Of a stretch of 64,000 nt of DNA, positions 47,832 to 58,300 are shown piece after piece. The notes beneath the pieces were generated by a model. It worked only from the letters and a program-made list of their open reading frames with translations. It did not search any database and was not told the DNA's origin. Location: assembly GCF_022867865.1 (NCBI RefSeq), contig NZ_JALIEC010000005.1, positions 124,001 through 188,000 on the forward strand, read 5' to 3'. A program made the translations under genes and the position numbers. The stretch is from Phaeobacter sp. J2-8. GTDB lineage: Bacteria; Pseudomonadota; Alphaproteobacteria; Rhodobacterales; Rhodobacteraceae. The number at the start of each line of letters is the position of its first letter. Within the stretch, counting starts at the first letter, position 1.

Positions 47832-48725
47832 ATGACCAATCAGGCAATGGCCGATCAAATGGCCAACAAAATCGGCTTTATCGCAGCACTCGACCAATCC
47901 GGCGGCTCGACCCCCAAGGCGCTGCGGCTTTATGGCGTGACCGAAGATGCCTATTCGGGTGACGAAGAAATGTTCGCCAAAGTGCATGAAATGCGCGCCC
48001 GCATTATCAAATCCCCCGCCTTTACCGGGGAAAAGGTGATTGGCGCCATCCTGTTCGAACGTACCATGGACGGCGACATCGACGGCACCCCCACCGCTGA
48101 ATATCTGTGGAAAGAATGCGGTGTCGTGCCGTTTCTGAAGGTCGACAAAGGTCTGGCCGAGCCCACAGATGGCGTCAAAATGATGAAACCAATGCCTGAG
48201 TTGGATTCGCTTTTGGCCCGCGCAGTGACCAAGGGCATTTTTGGCACCAAAATGCGGTCGGTGATCGACGCGGCCAACCCGGCCGGGATCGCCAGCGTTG
48301 TGGCACAGCAATTCGAAATTGGCCGCCAGATTGCCAGCCACGGTCTGATGCCGATCATCGAACCCGAGGTCACAATCACCATCGCGGACAAGGCCGAAGC
48401 CGAAGAAATGCTGCGCGACGAAATCCTGAAGAACCTCGACGCCCTGCCAGAGGGTGAGAAGGTGATGTTGAAACTGTCGCTGCCGACAGTGGCCAATATC
48501 TATCAACCGCTGATCAACCATCCGGCAGTGATGCGGGTTGTGGCGCTTTCGGGTGGGTATTCGCGCGACGAAGCAAATGCCAAACTGGCCCAGAACACCG
48601 GCATGATTGCCAGCTTCTCACGTGGCCTGTCCGAAGGTCTTTCGGCGCAACAATCCGACGCCGATTTCGACGCCACGCTGGCCAAATCGGTGGACTCGAT
48701 CTGTGAGGCCTCCAAAGCCGGGTAA
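47832..48725 (+). CDS. Fructose-bisphosphate aldolase, class I
   Basis: The product has 297 residues of the bacterial class I FBP aldolase family found in Rhodobacterales. [30 protein letters not shown], the PFLKVDKGL segment, [10 protein letters not shown] and [10 protein letters not shown] are visible; the Schiff-base lysine is probably the Lys in KLSLP. It cleaves or forms fructose-1,6-bisphosphate. ATG 47832 follows GGACGGACAAG. It is a single gene after pgk, with a terminator behind it. Confidence 0.93.
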   Translation: MTNQAMADQMANKIGFIAALDQSGGSTPKALRLYGVTEDAYSGDEEMFAKVHEMRARIIKSPAFTGEKVIGAILFERTMDGDIDGTPTAEYLWKECGVVPFLKVDKGLAEPTDGVKMMKPMPELDSLLARAVTKGIFGTKMRSVIDAANPAGIASVVAQQFEIGRQIASHGLMPIIEPEVTITIADKAEAEEMLRDEILKNLDALPEGEKVMLKLSLPTVANIYQPLINHPAVMRVVALSGGYSRDEANAKLAQNTGMIASFSRGLSEGLSAQQSDADFDATLAKSVDSICEASKAG

Positions 48726-48775
48726 GCCCGACACCGGCGCAGCTTCAGTTCGTCTCACTGTCAATTCATGCTTGC

Positions 48776-48802
48776 GGGCGGTCCCATGGATCGCCCGTTT
48801 TG
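48776..48802 (+). terminator. Rho-independent terminator of the aldolase gene
   Basis: GGGCGGTCC-CAT-GGATCGCCC gives a 9-bp stem with one G-U pair, followed by GTTTTGCTTTG, 51 bp after the stop. Confidence 0.75.
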
Positions 48803-48969
48803 CTTTGTGGCCGTCGGTTGTCACATCGGCCCCCCCTCCGGCCAAACCGGGATTTTTCCCGATTGCCGCAGAAAATTGCCCATCGGGGAACATTGGGGAT
48901 TCACAGGGCGAATCACTTGTGGCATAGTCATGACATCGCATCCGACAAGAGATGCATTCGAGGCAGTAA

Positions 48970-49272
48970 ATGAGCAAAAGTCCCACCCGCCGGAACCTCG
49001 TTCCTCTTAGCGTGTTCGCAATTGCGTTTACGTTAGGGGCCTATTTTACCTTTGCCGCTGTGCAGGGGGATTTTGGGTTGTTCCGGCGGGCTGAGATTTT
49101 GGCCGAAGCCGCGCGATTTGAAGCGGAACGTGACATCCTGCGGGGCAAGGTTGCCGAAATGGAAAACCTGACCCATCGCCTGTCTGACGAATACCTTGAT
49201 CTGGATCTGCTGGACCAACAGGCGCGCGATGTGCTGGGTCTGATCCGCACCGACGAGATTGTGATCCGTTAA
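48970..49272 (+). CDS. ftsB: FtsB/DivIC-like septum formation initiator protein
   Basis: The product has 100 residues: one N-terminal membrane helix (LVPLSVFAIAFTLGAYFTFA), then a coiled-coil (residues about 40-75, with RAEILAEAARFEAERDIL), then LDQQARDVLGLIRTDEIV, typical of the family. It helps recruit FtsW/FtsI at the septum with FtsL and FtsQ. Its place before pdhA is the usual order in alphaproteobacteria. Confidence 0.88.
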   Translation: MSKSPTRRNLVPLSVFAIAFTLGAYFTFAAVQGDFGLFRRAEILAEAARFEAERDILRGKVAEMENLTHRLSDEYLDLDLLDQQARDVLGLIRTDEIVIR

Positions 49273-49393
49273 TCCAAAGCCGCGAAATCACTGCCCGTGC
49301 TGCGGTCTTCGACCTGATCGCGCACAATTGACCGGTGACACGCATATCAACCTGCATTGCAATCCTTTTCGACCCCGCGTAGGCTTGGCGATA

Positions 49394-49407
49394 GTTTAAT
49401 GCTAAAC
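49394..49407. promoter_or_regulatory. Inverted repeat just before pdhA
   Basis: GTTTA-ATGC-TAAAC ends 23 bp before the pdhA ATG, partly overlapping where a -10 element or start site would be. It looks like an operator for the pyruvate dehydrogenase genes; no regulator can be named from the site alone. Confidence 0.4.
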
Positions 49408-49430
49408 CATTCGCACGGGAGGGTGCCGCA

Positions 49431-50428
49431 ATGGCCACACGCAGGGCAGCCAAAAAGCCGAACATTTCCAAAGACGAATTGATCCGATTTTACCGGGACA
49501 TGCTGCTGATCCGCCGGTTCGAGGAAAAGGCGGCCAGCTTTACGGCATGGGGCTGATCGGGGGGTTTTGTCACCTTTATATCGGACAAGAGGCGGTTGTT
49601 GTCGGGCTGGAGGCCGCCACTGAAGAGGGCGACAAACGCGTCACATCCTATCGCGACCACGGTCATATGCTGGCCTGTGGCATGGACCCGAACGGCGTCA
49701 TGGCGGAACTGACCGGACGTGCGGGCGGCTATTCCAAGGGCAAGGGCGGCTCGATGCATATGTTCTCGAAAGAGAAACATTTCTACGGCGGCCACGGCAT
49801 CGTCGGCGCGCAGGTGCCGATTGGCGCCGGGCTGGCCTTTGCCGATAAATACAAGGAAAACGGCCGCGTCACATTCACCTATTTCGGGGATGGTGCCGCC
49901 AATCAGGGCCAGGTCTATGAGACATTCAATATGGCCGCGCTCTGGGATCTTCCGGTGGTTTTTGTGATTGAAAACAACCAATACGCCATGGGCACCGCGC
50001 AACAACGTTCGACCTCGACACCCGATCTCTATACCCGTGGCGCCGCATTTGGCATCCCCGGCGAAGTGGTGGATGGCATGGATGTGCTGGCGGTCAAGGC
50101 GGCGGGCGAAACCGCTGTCGGCCACTGCCGCGCGGGCAATGGCCCCTATATCCTTGAGATCAAGACCTATCGCTATCGCGGCCATTCGATGTCGGACCCG
50201 GCCAAATACCGCACCCGCGAAGAAGTGCAGAAAATGCGCGAAGAACGCGATCCGATTGAACAGGTGCGTGCGCTTTTGCTGAACGGCAAACATGCCAGCG
50301 AAGAAGATCTGAAATCCATCGACAAGGACATCAAACAGGTGGTCAATGCGGCGGCAGATTTCTCACGCGAGAGCCCGGAACCGGATCTGGCAGAATTGTG
50401 GACCGATATTTACGCGGAGGTCGTGTGA
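49431..50428 (+). CDS. pdhA: Pyruvate dehydrogenase E1 component, alpha subunit, one frameshift near the start
   Basis: From ATG 49431 (after GGGAGGG) the protein starts MATRRAAKKPNISKDELIRF and breaks at 49532, where GCGGCC lacks one G. Restoring it gives FEEKAGQLYGMGLIGGFCHL, and the frame runs on to TGA at 50426-50428, about 332 residues. The thiamine-diphosphate motif is YFGDGAANQGQVYETFNMAALW followed by NN, and YRYRGHSMSD is the phosphorylation-loop region. It decarboxylates pyruvate together with PdhB. Starting instead at 49547 would lose the conserved N terminus. Confidence 0.94.
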
Positions 50429-50811
50429 TGGCGCATTTTGAAATTCATGCCGCCGATACCGGTGCGGCACAGGCGTTTTACGCTGGCCTGTTCGGCTGGG
50501 AATTTGCCGCCATGCCCGGCGCAGAGGATGTGGAATATATGCTGATTTCCGGCCCCGGTCTTGACGCGGGTCTGAGCGGCGGGCTGATGAAACGCATGGA
50601 CGGCACACCCGCACCCGGCAGTCCGGTCCGCGGCTGCACCCTGACCTTCGAAGTTGCAGATTGCGACGAACGATATGCCTGGGCGCTGGCCAACGGGGGC
50701 GCAGAGGCCCTGCCACCCACCGATTTCCCCGGCGTGGGGCGCGCGGCCTATGTCGAAGATGGACAGGGCAACATTGTCGGCTTTGTGACGCCTGACCAAG
50801 GGGGGCTTTGA
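50428..50811 (+). CDS. VOC-fold protein encoded between pdhA and pdhB
   Basis: The product has 127 residues of the glyoxalase/bleomycin-resistance fold: MAHFEIHAADTGAAQAFYAGLFGWEF at the start, LTFEVADCDERYAWALANGG in the middle and AAYVEDGQGNIVGFVTPDQ at the end. Its ATG overlaps the pdhA stop by one base (TGATG) and it ends 3 bp before pdhB, so it must be co-transcribed and coupled to the E1 genes. A role in protecting the complex from a reactive by-product is a guess; no substrate can be read. Confidence 0.85.
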   Translation: MAHFEIHAADTGAAQAFYAGLFGWEFAAMPGAEDVEYMLISGPGLDAGLSGGLMKRMDGTPAPGSPVRGCTLTFEVADCDERYAWALANGGAEALPPTDFPGVGRAAYVEDGQGNIVGFVTPDQGGL

Positions 50812-50814
50812 TCC

Positions 50815-52203
50815 ATGGCCACAGAAATTCTCATGCCCGCCCTGTCCCCCACGATGGAAGAAGGCACACTGGCCAAATGGCTGGTAAGCGAAGGTGACAC
50901 CGTCGCCTCTGGCGATATCATCGCCGAGATCGAAACCGACAAAGCGACAATGGAATTCGAAGCGGTCGACGACGGCACCATTGGCAAATTGCTGGTGGCG
51001 GCTGGCACGGCCTCTGTATCGGTCAACACGCCGATTGCCCTGCTGCTGGAAGACGGTGAAAGCGCGGAAGACATAGAGGTCAAGACCGCCCCGGCCACAG
51101 CCACCACCGCACCAAAAGCAACGCCGGACCAAACCACCAAAGAAGCCGCAACGACGCCCCCCGCACCCCAAGGCGGTCAACCACAGGTCGCGCCGCAACC
51201 GGATTGGCCCGAAGGCACCGAGGTCAAACAACAAACCGTCCGCGAAGCGCTGCGCGACGCCATGGCCGAAGAAATGCGCGCCGACGGCGATGTCTATCTG
51301 ATGGGCGAAGAAGTCGGCGAATATCAGGGCGCCTACAAGATCAGCCAGGGTCTGCTGGATGAATTCGGCCCCAAACGGGTGATCGACACGCCGATTACCG
51401 AACATGGCTTCACCGGCATCGCGGTGGGCGCGGCCTTTGGCGGGCTGAAACCGATCGTCGAATTCATGACCTTCAACTTCGCGATGCAAGCGATGGATCA
51501 GATCGTCAATTCCGCCGCCAAGACGCTTTACATGTCCGGCGGCCAGATGGGCGCACCGATGGTGTTTCGCGGCCCCAACGGCGCGGCCGCCCGTGTGGGC
51601 GCGCAACACAGCCAGGATTTTGCCGCCTGGTTCGCCCATATTCCGGGTCTAAAGGTGGCGATCCCCTATTCCGCCTCCGACGCCAAGGGCCTGTTGAAAT
51701 CGGCCATCCGCGACCCCAATCCGGTGATTTTCCTGGAAAACGAAATCCTTTATGGCAAAAGCTTCGACGTGCCGGTGATGCAGGATTTCACAATTCCCTT
51801 CGGCAAGGCCCGGATCTGGCGCGCCGGCAGCGATGTCACCATTGTCAGCTTCGGCATCGGCATGACCTATGCGCTGGAGGCCGCTGAAAAACTGGCCGAA
51901 GACGGGATCAACGCCGAGGTGATCGACCTGCGCTGCCTGCGCCCGCTCGACACCGCCACTGTCATCGCCAGCGTACAAAAGACCAACCGCTGCGTGACTG
52001 TAGAAGAGGGGTTTCCCGTCGGCGCCATCGGCAATCATATCTCTGCCGTGCTGATGCAAGAGGCGTTTGATTATCTCGACGCGCCGGTGATCAATTGCAC
52101 CGGCAAGGATGTGCCGATGCCCTATGCCGCCAACCTGGAGCGGCACGCCCTTGTCACCACGGATAAGGTCATCGCCGCAGTGAAGAAAGTGACCTATCGA
52201 TGA
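50815..52203 (+). CDS. pdhB: Pyruvate dehydrogenase E1 component, beta subunit with N-terminal lipoyl domain
   Basis: The product has 462 residues. A lipoyl domain (1-80) carries the attachment lysine Lys43 in [10 protein letters not shown]. An Ala/Pro/Thr-rich linker (about 85-140) joins it to the transketolase-like E1-beta part ([56 protein letters not shown], and C-terminal domain). A lipoyl domain on E1-beta is a known alphaproteobacterial feature. Its lipoyl part is nearly identical to that of PdhC. Confidence 0.96.
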   Translation: MATEILMPALSPTMEEGTLAKWLVSEGDTVASGDIIAEIETDKATMEFEAVDDGTIGKLLVAAGTASVSVNTPIALLLEDGESAEDIEVKTAPATATTAPKATPDQTTKEAATTPPAPQGGQPQVAPQPDWPEGTEVKQQTVREALRDAMAEEMRADGDVYLMGEEVGEYQGAYKISQGLLDEFGPKRVIDTPITEHGFTGIAVGAAFGGLKPIVEFMTFNFAMQAMDQIVNSAAKTLYMSGGQMGAPMVFRGPNGAAARVGAQHSQDFAAWFAHIPGLKVAIPYSASDAKGLLKSAIRDPNPVIFLENEILYGKSFDVPVMQDFTIPFGKARIWRAGSDVTIVSFGIGMTYALEAAEKLAEDGINAEVIDLRCLRPLDTATVIASVQKTNRCVTVEEGFPVGAIGNHISAVLMQEAFDYLDAPVINCTGKDVPMPYAANLERHALVTTDKVIAAVKKVTYR

Positions 52204-52325
52204 CCGGCCCCGCCCGATTGAGATGTGACACCTGCACCCGACCTGTCAGGCGCGCCCGCGCGCCCCTGGGGGCCCTCTTGCATCCGATGCAGCACCAAGA
52301 CCAAGGTTCCCTTGCCCCCCCGTCC

Positions 52326-52380
52326 CTTCTTCTGTTCTGAAATATCCCGGGGAGCGCGAGGGGTTGACCCCTCGCTCCCG
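52326..52380 (-). repeat. Dispersed intergenic element, divergent copy D
   Basis: On the minus strand: GGGAGCGAGGGGT-CA-ACCCCTC-GCGCTCCC, an imperfect long hairpin, then CCGGGATATTTCAG and AACAGAAGAAG. The right half matches the family, and the hairpin is of another sequence. It sits between pdhB and pdhC, 35 bp before the pdhC start, in the opposite direction to the operon. Confidence 0.65.
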
Positions 52381-52414
52381 ACCTGCCCCCGATCGCCTCG
52401 CCTGGAGAGAAGCC

Positions 52415-53716
52415 ATGCCAACCGAAATCCTCATGCCCGCCCTGTCCCCCACGATGGAGGAAGGAACCCTTGCGAAATGGTTGGTGAAAGAGGGTGACAC
52501 CGTCAGTTCCGGCGACCTCTTGGCCGAAATCGAAACCGACAAGGCCACAATGGAATTCGAAGCGGTGGACGAAGGCGTCATTGGCAAGCTGCTGGTGGCG
52601 GATGGCACCGCCTCGGTCAAGGTCAACACCCCAATCGCGGTGCTGCTGGAAGACGGCGAAACCGCCGGCGACATCCCCAACACAGCCGCCGCATCGGCCC
52701 CTGCCGCGCCCTCTTCGGCGCAAGAGACACCGCCTGCGCCCGACGAACCACAACCCGCCCAGACACCGCAGGACGCCGAGGGCACGCGCATCTTCGCCTC
52801 GCCCCTGGCTCGCCGCATCGCTGCCGACAAGGGGCTGGACCTCGCCCGAATCAAGGGCACCGGCCCGCACGGCCGCATCGTCAAAGCCGATGTCGAAGCT
52901 GCGGAAGCCCGGCCGATGACGCCCGCCAGGGCGGAAGAGGCCCCCACACCCGAATCCGGGCCCCAATCCGCGCCTGCCCCGGCATCGCCCTCCGCCGGCC
53001 AGGTCGCTGCGCTCTACCAAGGCCGCGACTTCACCGAGGTGCCCCTCGACGGCATGCGCAAGACCATCGCCGCCCGCCTCACCGAGGCGAAGCAGACCAT
53101 CCCGCATTTCTATCTGCGCCGCGACATCCAGCTCGACGCGCTGCTGAAATTCCGCGCCGATCTCAACACACAGCTTGCCCCGCGCGGCGTCAAACTCTCG
53201 GTCAATGATTTCATTATCAAGGCCTGCGCCAACGCCCTGCAACTGGTGCCGGATGCCAACGCGGTCTGGGCCGGGGACCGCATTCTGCGGCTGACCCCGT
53301 CGGATGTCGCCGTTGCCGTGGCGATTGAGGGCGGCTTGTTCACCCCGGTCCTGCAAGATGCTGACAAGAAATCACTGACGGCTCTGTCAGCCGAAATGAA
53401 AGACCTCGCGGCCCGCGCCCGCGACCGCAAACTCGCCCCACATGAATATCAGGGCGGATCCTTTGCCATTTCGAACCTTGGCATGTTCGGGATCGAGAAT
53501 TTTGACGCGGTCATCAACCCGCCACATGGCGCGATCCTGGCGGTTGGCGCCGGGGTGAAGAAACCCGTGGTCGATGCCGAGGGCAATTTGGCCGTGGCCA
53601 CCGTCATGTCGGTCACCCTGTCAGTCGATCACCGGGTGATTGACGGCGCATTGGCCGCTGAATTGCTGGCTGCGATCAAGGACGGGTTGGAAAATCCCCT
53701 GACAATGCTGGCCTGA
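52415..53716 (+). CDS. pdhC: Dihydrolipoamide acetyltransferase (pyruvate dehydrogenase E2)
   Basis: The product has 433 residues. A lipoyl domain (1-80, Lys43), an Ala/Pro linker, a peripheral subunit-binding domain ([19 protein letters not shown], about 128-167), a second linker and the catalytic acetyltransferase domain ([20 protein letters not shown] onward, ending with active-site VDHRVIDGA). It moves the acetyl group to CoA and forms the core of the complex. ATG 52415 follows GGAGAG. No E3 gene lies downstream in this window. Confidence 0.96.
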   Translation: MPTEILMPALSPTMEEGTLAKWLVKEGDTVSSGDLLAEIETDKATMEFEAVDEGVIGKLLVADGTASVKVNTPIAVLLEDGETAGDIPNTAAASAPAAPSSAQETPPAPDEPQPAQTPQDAEGTRIFASPLARRIAADKGLDLARIKGTGPHGRIVKADVEAAEARPMTPARAEEAPTPESGPQSAPAPASPSAGQVAALYQGRDFTEVPLDGMRKTIAARLTEAKQTIPHFYLRRDIQLDALLKFRADLNTQLAPRGVKLSVNDFIIKACANALQLVPDANAVWAGDRILRLTPSDVAVAVAIEGGLFTPVLQDADKKSLTALSAEMKDLAARARDRKLAPHEYQGGSFAISNLGMFGIENFDAVINPPHGAILAVGAGVKKPVVDAEGNLAVATVMSVTLSVDHRVIDGALAAELLAAIKDGLENPLTMLA

Positions 53717-53956
53717 ACCGCAGGCCAGCAACACTGACCTGAAACACTGGCTTGAAACATTGGCCAGATCCATCGGCCAGCATCACTGGGCCCAGCCAAA
53801 GCTGGACCCAGTCTGATCCTGTGACAGACTGATCCTGTAACAGATCCTATTTTATCGGGCTGTGACCGTATCTTGTGACGGCTGGCATCGCTTTTGCCAG
53901 CGCCAACCCTGGGTTGGAGCAGACTGTTGCAATGCCGGGTTCAATTCCCGCAGCGG
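53717..53956. repeat. Repeat-rich gap between pdhC and cysE
   Basis: No gene is seen. A hairpin lies at 53786-53811 (CTGGG-CC-CAGC, CAAA loop, GCTG-GA-CCCAG), followed by two copies of CTGATCCTGT (53813-53822 and 53830-53839). Several CTGGCC/GGCCAG stretches can pair as well. The pdhC and cysE genes converge here, so this is probably a bidirectional termination region. Confidence 0.45.
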
Positions 53957-54766
53957 TCAGGCACCAGAGCGCAGGATCTGATCCATCGACATTGACGGCT
54001 GGGCGCACCCCGCCTCTCCGACGATTTTCGCAGGCACACCGGCCACGGTCTTGCAGGCCGGAACCTCGCTCAGCACCACCGAACCGGCAGCAATGCGCGA
54101 GCAATTTCCAATGTGAATATTGCCCAGAACCTTTGCCCCGGCGCCAATCAACACACCGTCGCCAATCTTTGGATGGCGGTCCTGTTCTTCCTTGCCCGTG
54201 CCGCCCAGCGTCACGGAATGCAGCATCGACACATTGTCGCCCACCACCGCCGTTTCACCGATCACAATCGAATGGGCATGGTCGATCATGATACCCTTGC
54301 CGATTTTTGCGGCCGGATGAATATCAATCCCAAACACTTCGGACACCCGCATCTGAATGAAATACGCCAGATCACGCCGCCCCGCGGTCCAAAGCCAATG
54401 CCCGATGCGATAGGCTTGGATCGCCTGAAATCCCTTGAAAAACAGCACCGGCTGCAAATAGCGATGGCACGCCGGGTCGCGGTCATACACGGCGGCAATA
54501 TCTGCCCGTGCCGAACGCCCGATTGTCGGATCAGAGGCATAGGCCTCGTCACAGATTTCCCGCAGGATCTGTTCCGACATTTCGCCCGAAGCGAGCTTTA
54601 GCGAATTACGGTAACTCAGCGCGCGTTCCAGTGACGGATGGTGCAGCACGCTTTGATGGATCAAACCGCCCAACAGCGGTTCATCTTTCACGGCCTGTTC
54701 CGCTTCTTCCAGAATCTGCGCCCAAATTGGGTCGACTTGGGCTAACTGCGTTTGTGTCCGGGCCAT
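53957..54766 (-). CDS. cysE: Serine O-acetyltransferase
   Basis: The product has 269 residues. The N-terminal helical domain (VDPIWAQILEEAEQAVKDE) is followed by a left-handed beta-helix with hexapeptide repeats (IHPAAKIGKGIMIDHAHSIV, IGETAVVGDNVSML, PKIGDGVLIGAGAKVLGNI). It makes O-acetylserine for cysteine synthesis and is probably feedback-inhibited by cysteine. ATG 54766 follows GAGGA. An upstream in-frame extension to 54895 is not family-like. Confidence 0.96.
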   Translation of the reverse strand: MARTQTQLAQVDPIWAQILEEAEQAVKDEPLLGGLIHQSVLHHPSLERALSYRNSLKLASGEMSEQILREICDEAYASDPTIGRSARADIAAVYDRDPACHRYLQPVLFFKGFQAIQAYRIGHWLWTAGRRDLAYFIQMRVSEVFGIDIHPAAKIGKGIMIDHAHSIVIGETAVVGDNVSMLHSVTLGGTGKEEQDRHPKIGDGVLIGAGAKVLGNIHIGNCSRIAAGSVVLSEVPACKTVAGVPAKIVGEAGCAQPSMSMDQILRSGA

Positions 54767-54909
54767 GGTATCCTCGCATCGCGGTGTCGGGTGTGAGGTA
54801 TACCATGTTCGCGGCGTCTGCCAAACGCAATCCTGTGATGAGGAAGCGAAGGAATTGGAATGGGTTCCTTGTGGGGTGGATCCAATGTTGCGCATGGATC
54901 TGCTTCACC

Positions 54910-54955
54910 CTGGGGGCCAGCCCCCAGACCCCCGGGATATTTTGGCCAAGAAGAA
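54910..54955 (+). repeat. Dispersed intergenic element, copy E
   Basis: Identical to copies A and C except for one base (TTTTGGCC for TTTTGACC): hairpin CTGGGGG-CCAG-CCCCCAG, then ACCCCCGGGATATTTTG and CCAAGAAGAA. It lies upstream of cysE and beyond the end of the gene at 55007-55300. The gap 54767-55006 holds no other feature I can support. Confidence 0.8.
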
Positions 54956-55006
54956 TGCCAAGCGACGTTTACAAGGGGCGCAGGTTGGAGATGGGGCCAA
55001 CCACGG

Positions 55007-55300
55007 TTAGCGCCGCCGTGTGGATCGCCATTCCAGAAGCAGGTGAAACACCGTTTCCAGACAACGACAATAAGCGTCTTCCCCAAGCGGGGGTTCTGCT
55101 GCCAAGGGCCGCACACGGGCGGCGGCCATCAGCGTGCCATTGCCCCAATCGCGATGTGCGCGACCGAGGCGTTTGGCATAGCGGTCTGCGAAGTCCGCCT
55201 CTTCTATCATCCGCCGGCAGAGGCCTTCGCGCGCCTCTGCCGGCACCATCAACATGGCGCGGGCGGCCGCCGTCACATCGCCATGAAGAACCGGTCGCAT
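55007..55300 (-). CDS. Small conserved protein next to the gene transfer agent genes
   Basis: The product has 97 residues, starting MRPVLHGDVTAAARAMLMV. It is helical, with GLCRRMIEEADFADRYAKRLGR and a Trp/Arg end. I recognise it as a conserved hypothetical that follows GTA gp15 in Rhodobacterales (DUF7742-like, from memory); the role is unknown. It starts 4 bp after the gp15 stop, so it is the last gene of the GTA transcript or is at least coupled to it. Confidence 0.7.
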   Translation of the reverse strand: MRPVLHGDVTAAARAMLMVPAEAREGLCRRMIEEADFADRYAKRLGRAHRDWGNGTLMAAARVRPLAAEPPLGEDAYCRCLETVFHLLLEWRSTRRR

Positions 55301-55304
55301 CCGA

Positions 55305-58300
55305 TCACACCTGCCAGCGGGCAAAAGGCCCCGGACCATAGACATCCGAAATCTGTGCCACCTCGATGTGGACACCAGGTCCAGCACCATCAGCAGATTG
55401 CATCGCTGCGGAATAGGCAAACATCGGTGTGTTCAATGTCACCTCGCGCAGCACGGTGATCCCGTCCATCACACGCAACAGATAGCTTTCGTTTGCCTCG
55501 CCCAGGGGCACTTCGGCAAGATCCCAGCTGTCACCGCCGATCCGCGTGCGCCGCACCCATGTCAGGGTCAGATCGCCAGCGGACCAGACCCCTTTCAGAT
55601 GCACCGGGGAATAGGGCCGCAACCCATTGCCATCAAACGCATGCACCTCGTGTTCATACGACGGATCACTGACCGGCCGTTGCGCCGGACCCACGCGATA
55701 GTGCCGCGCAATGCGCCGGGCCGAGGACGGCAGGTTGATCTGTTCCGGCGCACCGTCGATCAGAACCACATATGCGCCCTCAGGCCAAGATGCAGGCATG
55801 AAGGCATCCGTGCCCAATTGCCCGCGCAGCCGATGGCTGAGCATCCAGGTGTCGACATCGACAAGCTCTGCATCGCGAAACTGAAACAACTCCCATCCGC
55901 CGGGTGTCCCATCACCGATTGCACAGAGGTTGCCACCGGCCAGCAGCGCGTCATCGTCAATCGAACTGAACGCGCCAGTGGTCAATTTCACCTGCACCGC
56001 ATCGCCGCGATCAATGATGCCCGACGGGGCGGAAAACAACGGGGTTTGCGTGACGCCGAATGTGGCGCGGGCGGCAAAGATGTCGTTCAACTGATAGTTG
56101 GAATCCTGTGCGGAATCATACAGCGCGACACTGCCAGGCCAGGGTTTGGCGGCCACTGCCAGATGCGGCGCATGCGGCACCTCGTCACCAGTCAGAAGTG
56201 GCAGATCCAGGAACAATGGCAACACCGGCACCGGCGGCACAAAGGCAGCCACAGTTGCGGGATCATCCTCGATTTCCACCGGCTGATAGACTTCTGGTTC
56301 TATGCGCACCGCCTCGACGATCTGTTCGCGACCGACCTCGATCCGGTCGACCCGATACAGCGCCCGCCCAGCGCCCTCTGGCAGGGACACGACATCGCCA
56401 GCCGCCACATCAAGCCGCGACGGCGGCAGGGCAAAACGCGCCTGTTCACGTGCCACCCGCGCCTCGGCCAGCCAGCGTTCCACGGTTTGACGCCCCTCGG
56501 CCCGTGTCAGCACCAACGGCACTTCGCTGCGCGACACCGTATGGGTGGCCTCGTCCGGCATCACCGCTTCTTCGGCGATGGTTTCATAGTCCCCATCCGA
56601 CTGGATGAAATCCAGACGCACCCGCCCCGCCATCTCGGCCTCGGAGCTGCGGTTCTGGGACAGGGTGCCATCCAGATCGTCATTTATCGCCAGAAGATCG
56701 GCATCAATCTCAATCGCGTCACGCCCAGCGCGCATGATGAAATGCAACACCCCCGCGCGTTCCACGGCATCAAAACCGAAATGCAACATCAGGGGCTGCA
56801 ACAGGGTTCGCATATCGCCGATATTGCCGCTGGTATAGCCGCGAATGAACCCGCGCAGATCAGACACATCAAAGGCGGGCACACCGGCGTCCAAGCAGAT
56901 TTCCTCGACCAGGCGCGCCAAGGACATGGCAGAGGCCCGGCCATTCATCCAATGGCCGCGGGCATAGTTTCCGCTATCGGTCCAAAGAGCTGAATTGGCC
57001 GGGAAATACGGATAGGGCCGCGTATCCCAGGCCCAGACAAAGGCCCGGTCCATGTCGACCATCGCGCCGCCGTATTCCTCGGACACCGGGTTGTTGGTCG
57101 CGTCGCCCCAGTAATCGGTGACCGCGCGCAGATATTGCCGCTGGATCAGCTCGTCCCGCCGCCCGTCGGAAAACTTTGGCAGGCTGGATTCGCTCGACTT
57201 TGGATCAAGGAACTTATTCGGCTGATTGGTGCCCTTGTCGATCGCAGCACAGCCGAATTCAGTGAACCAGATCGGCTTGCCCTGGGGCACCCATTCGGTG
57301 GCATTGGCCTGGCGTTCACCGGCTATCCGGTTGTGATGCGGGTTGGACCACCAATTGCGGATATCCTTGTACCGATAGATCCACGGCTCGTCATGGGCGC
57401 CATCGGTGATGGGTTCACGCCGTTGCGCGGCCATGGCCTCTGGGGTTGGATAATACCAATCATAGCCCTCGCCCCCCGCCACATTGCCGCGCAGGTAGTC
57501 CAGATTGTAGATCGAGCCAACACCGGCATCCGCATGGTCCTTGCCATCGCGCCAATCCGACAGCGGCATGTAGTTGTCGATCCCGACAAAGTCGATTTCG
57601 CTGTTGGCCCAAAGCGGGTCAAGATGGAACAGCACATCACCAGAGCCATCCTGCGGGTGATAGCCGAAATATTCCGACCAATCCGCCGCATAGCCGATCT
57701 TGGTATTGGGCCCCAGGATCTGGCGCACATCAGCAGCCAGCTGGATCATGGCGGCCACCGCCGGAAATCCCCCGTCCGCGCCGCGAATTTGCGTCAAACC
57801 ACGCATTTCCGAGCCGATACAAAACGCATCCACCCCACCCGACGCCGCGCAAAGCGCCGCGTAATGCAGGATAAACCGGCGATAGCTCCATTCCTGGGGC
57901 CCACTGTAGTCGACAGTGGCATGGATCAGGGTCGGCGTGTTTTTTAGGACATCAAGGATATCTTCATAGACCTCGGTTTCATCCAACACGGTGAAATCGC
58001 CGGGCTGGGCGGTGCCGAAAAACGCGGCGACCTCTGCCTCGGCTGCGGCGGTGCCATCCGTTGACCCGCTCTGGCCCGGTGCTCTTTCGGTGGTGATCCG
58101 TCCACGCCAGGGCAGCACGGGCTGGTCCGACGCATCACTATAGGGATCGGGCAAGCCATTACCGGGCAGCTGATCCATCAGGATGAAGGGATAGAACATC
58201 ACCGATTGCTCGCGCTCTTTCAATGCGCGAATACCTTCCAGCACCGCCCCATCGGAAATGGCACCGCCATAGACCGGCCGGTCCTCGCCGTCGCGCGCCA

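Noticed and set aside
49547-50428. pdhA annotated from an internal ATG at 49547
   Set aside because: The conserved N terminus (KDELIRFYRDMLLIRRFEEKA) lies upstream in another frame and joins after one restored G, so the short form is an artefact.
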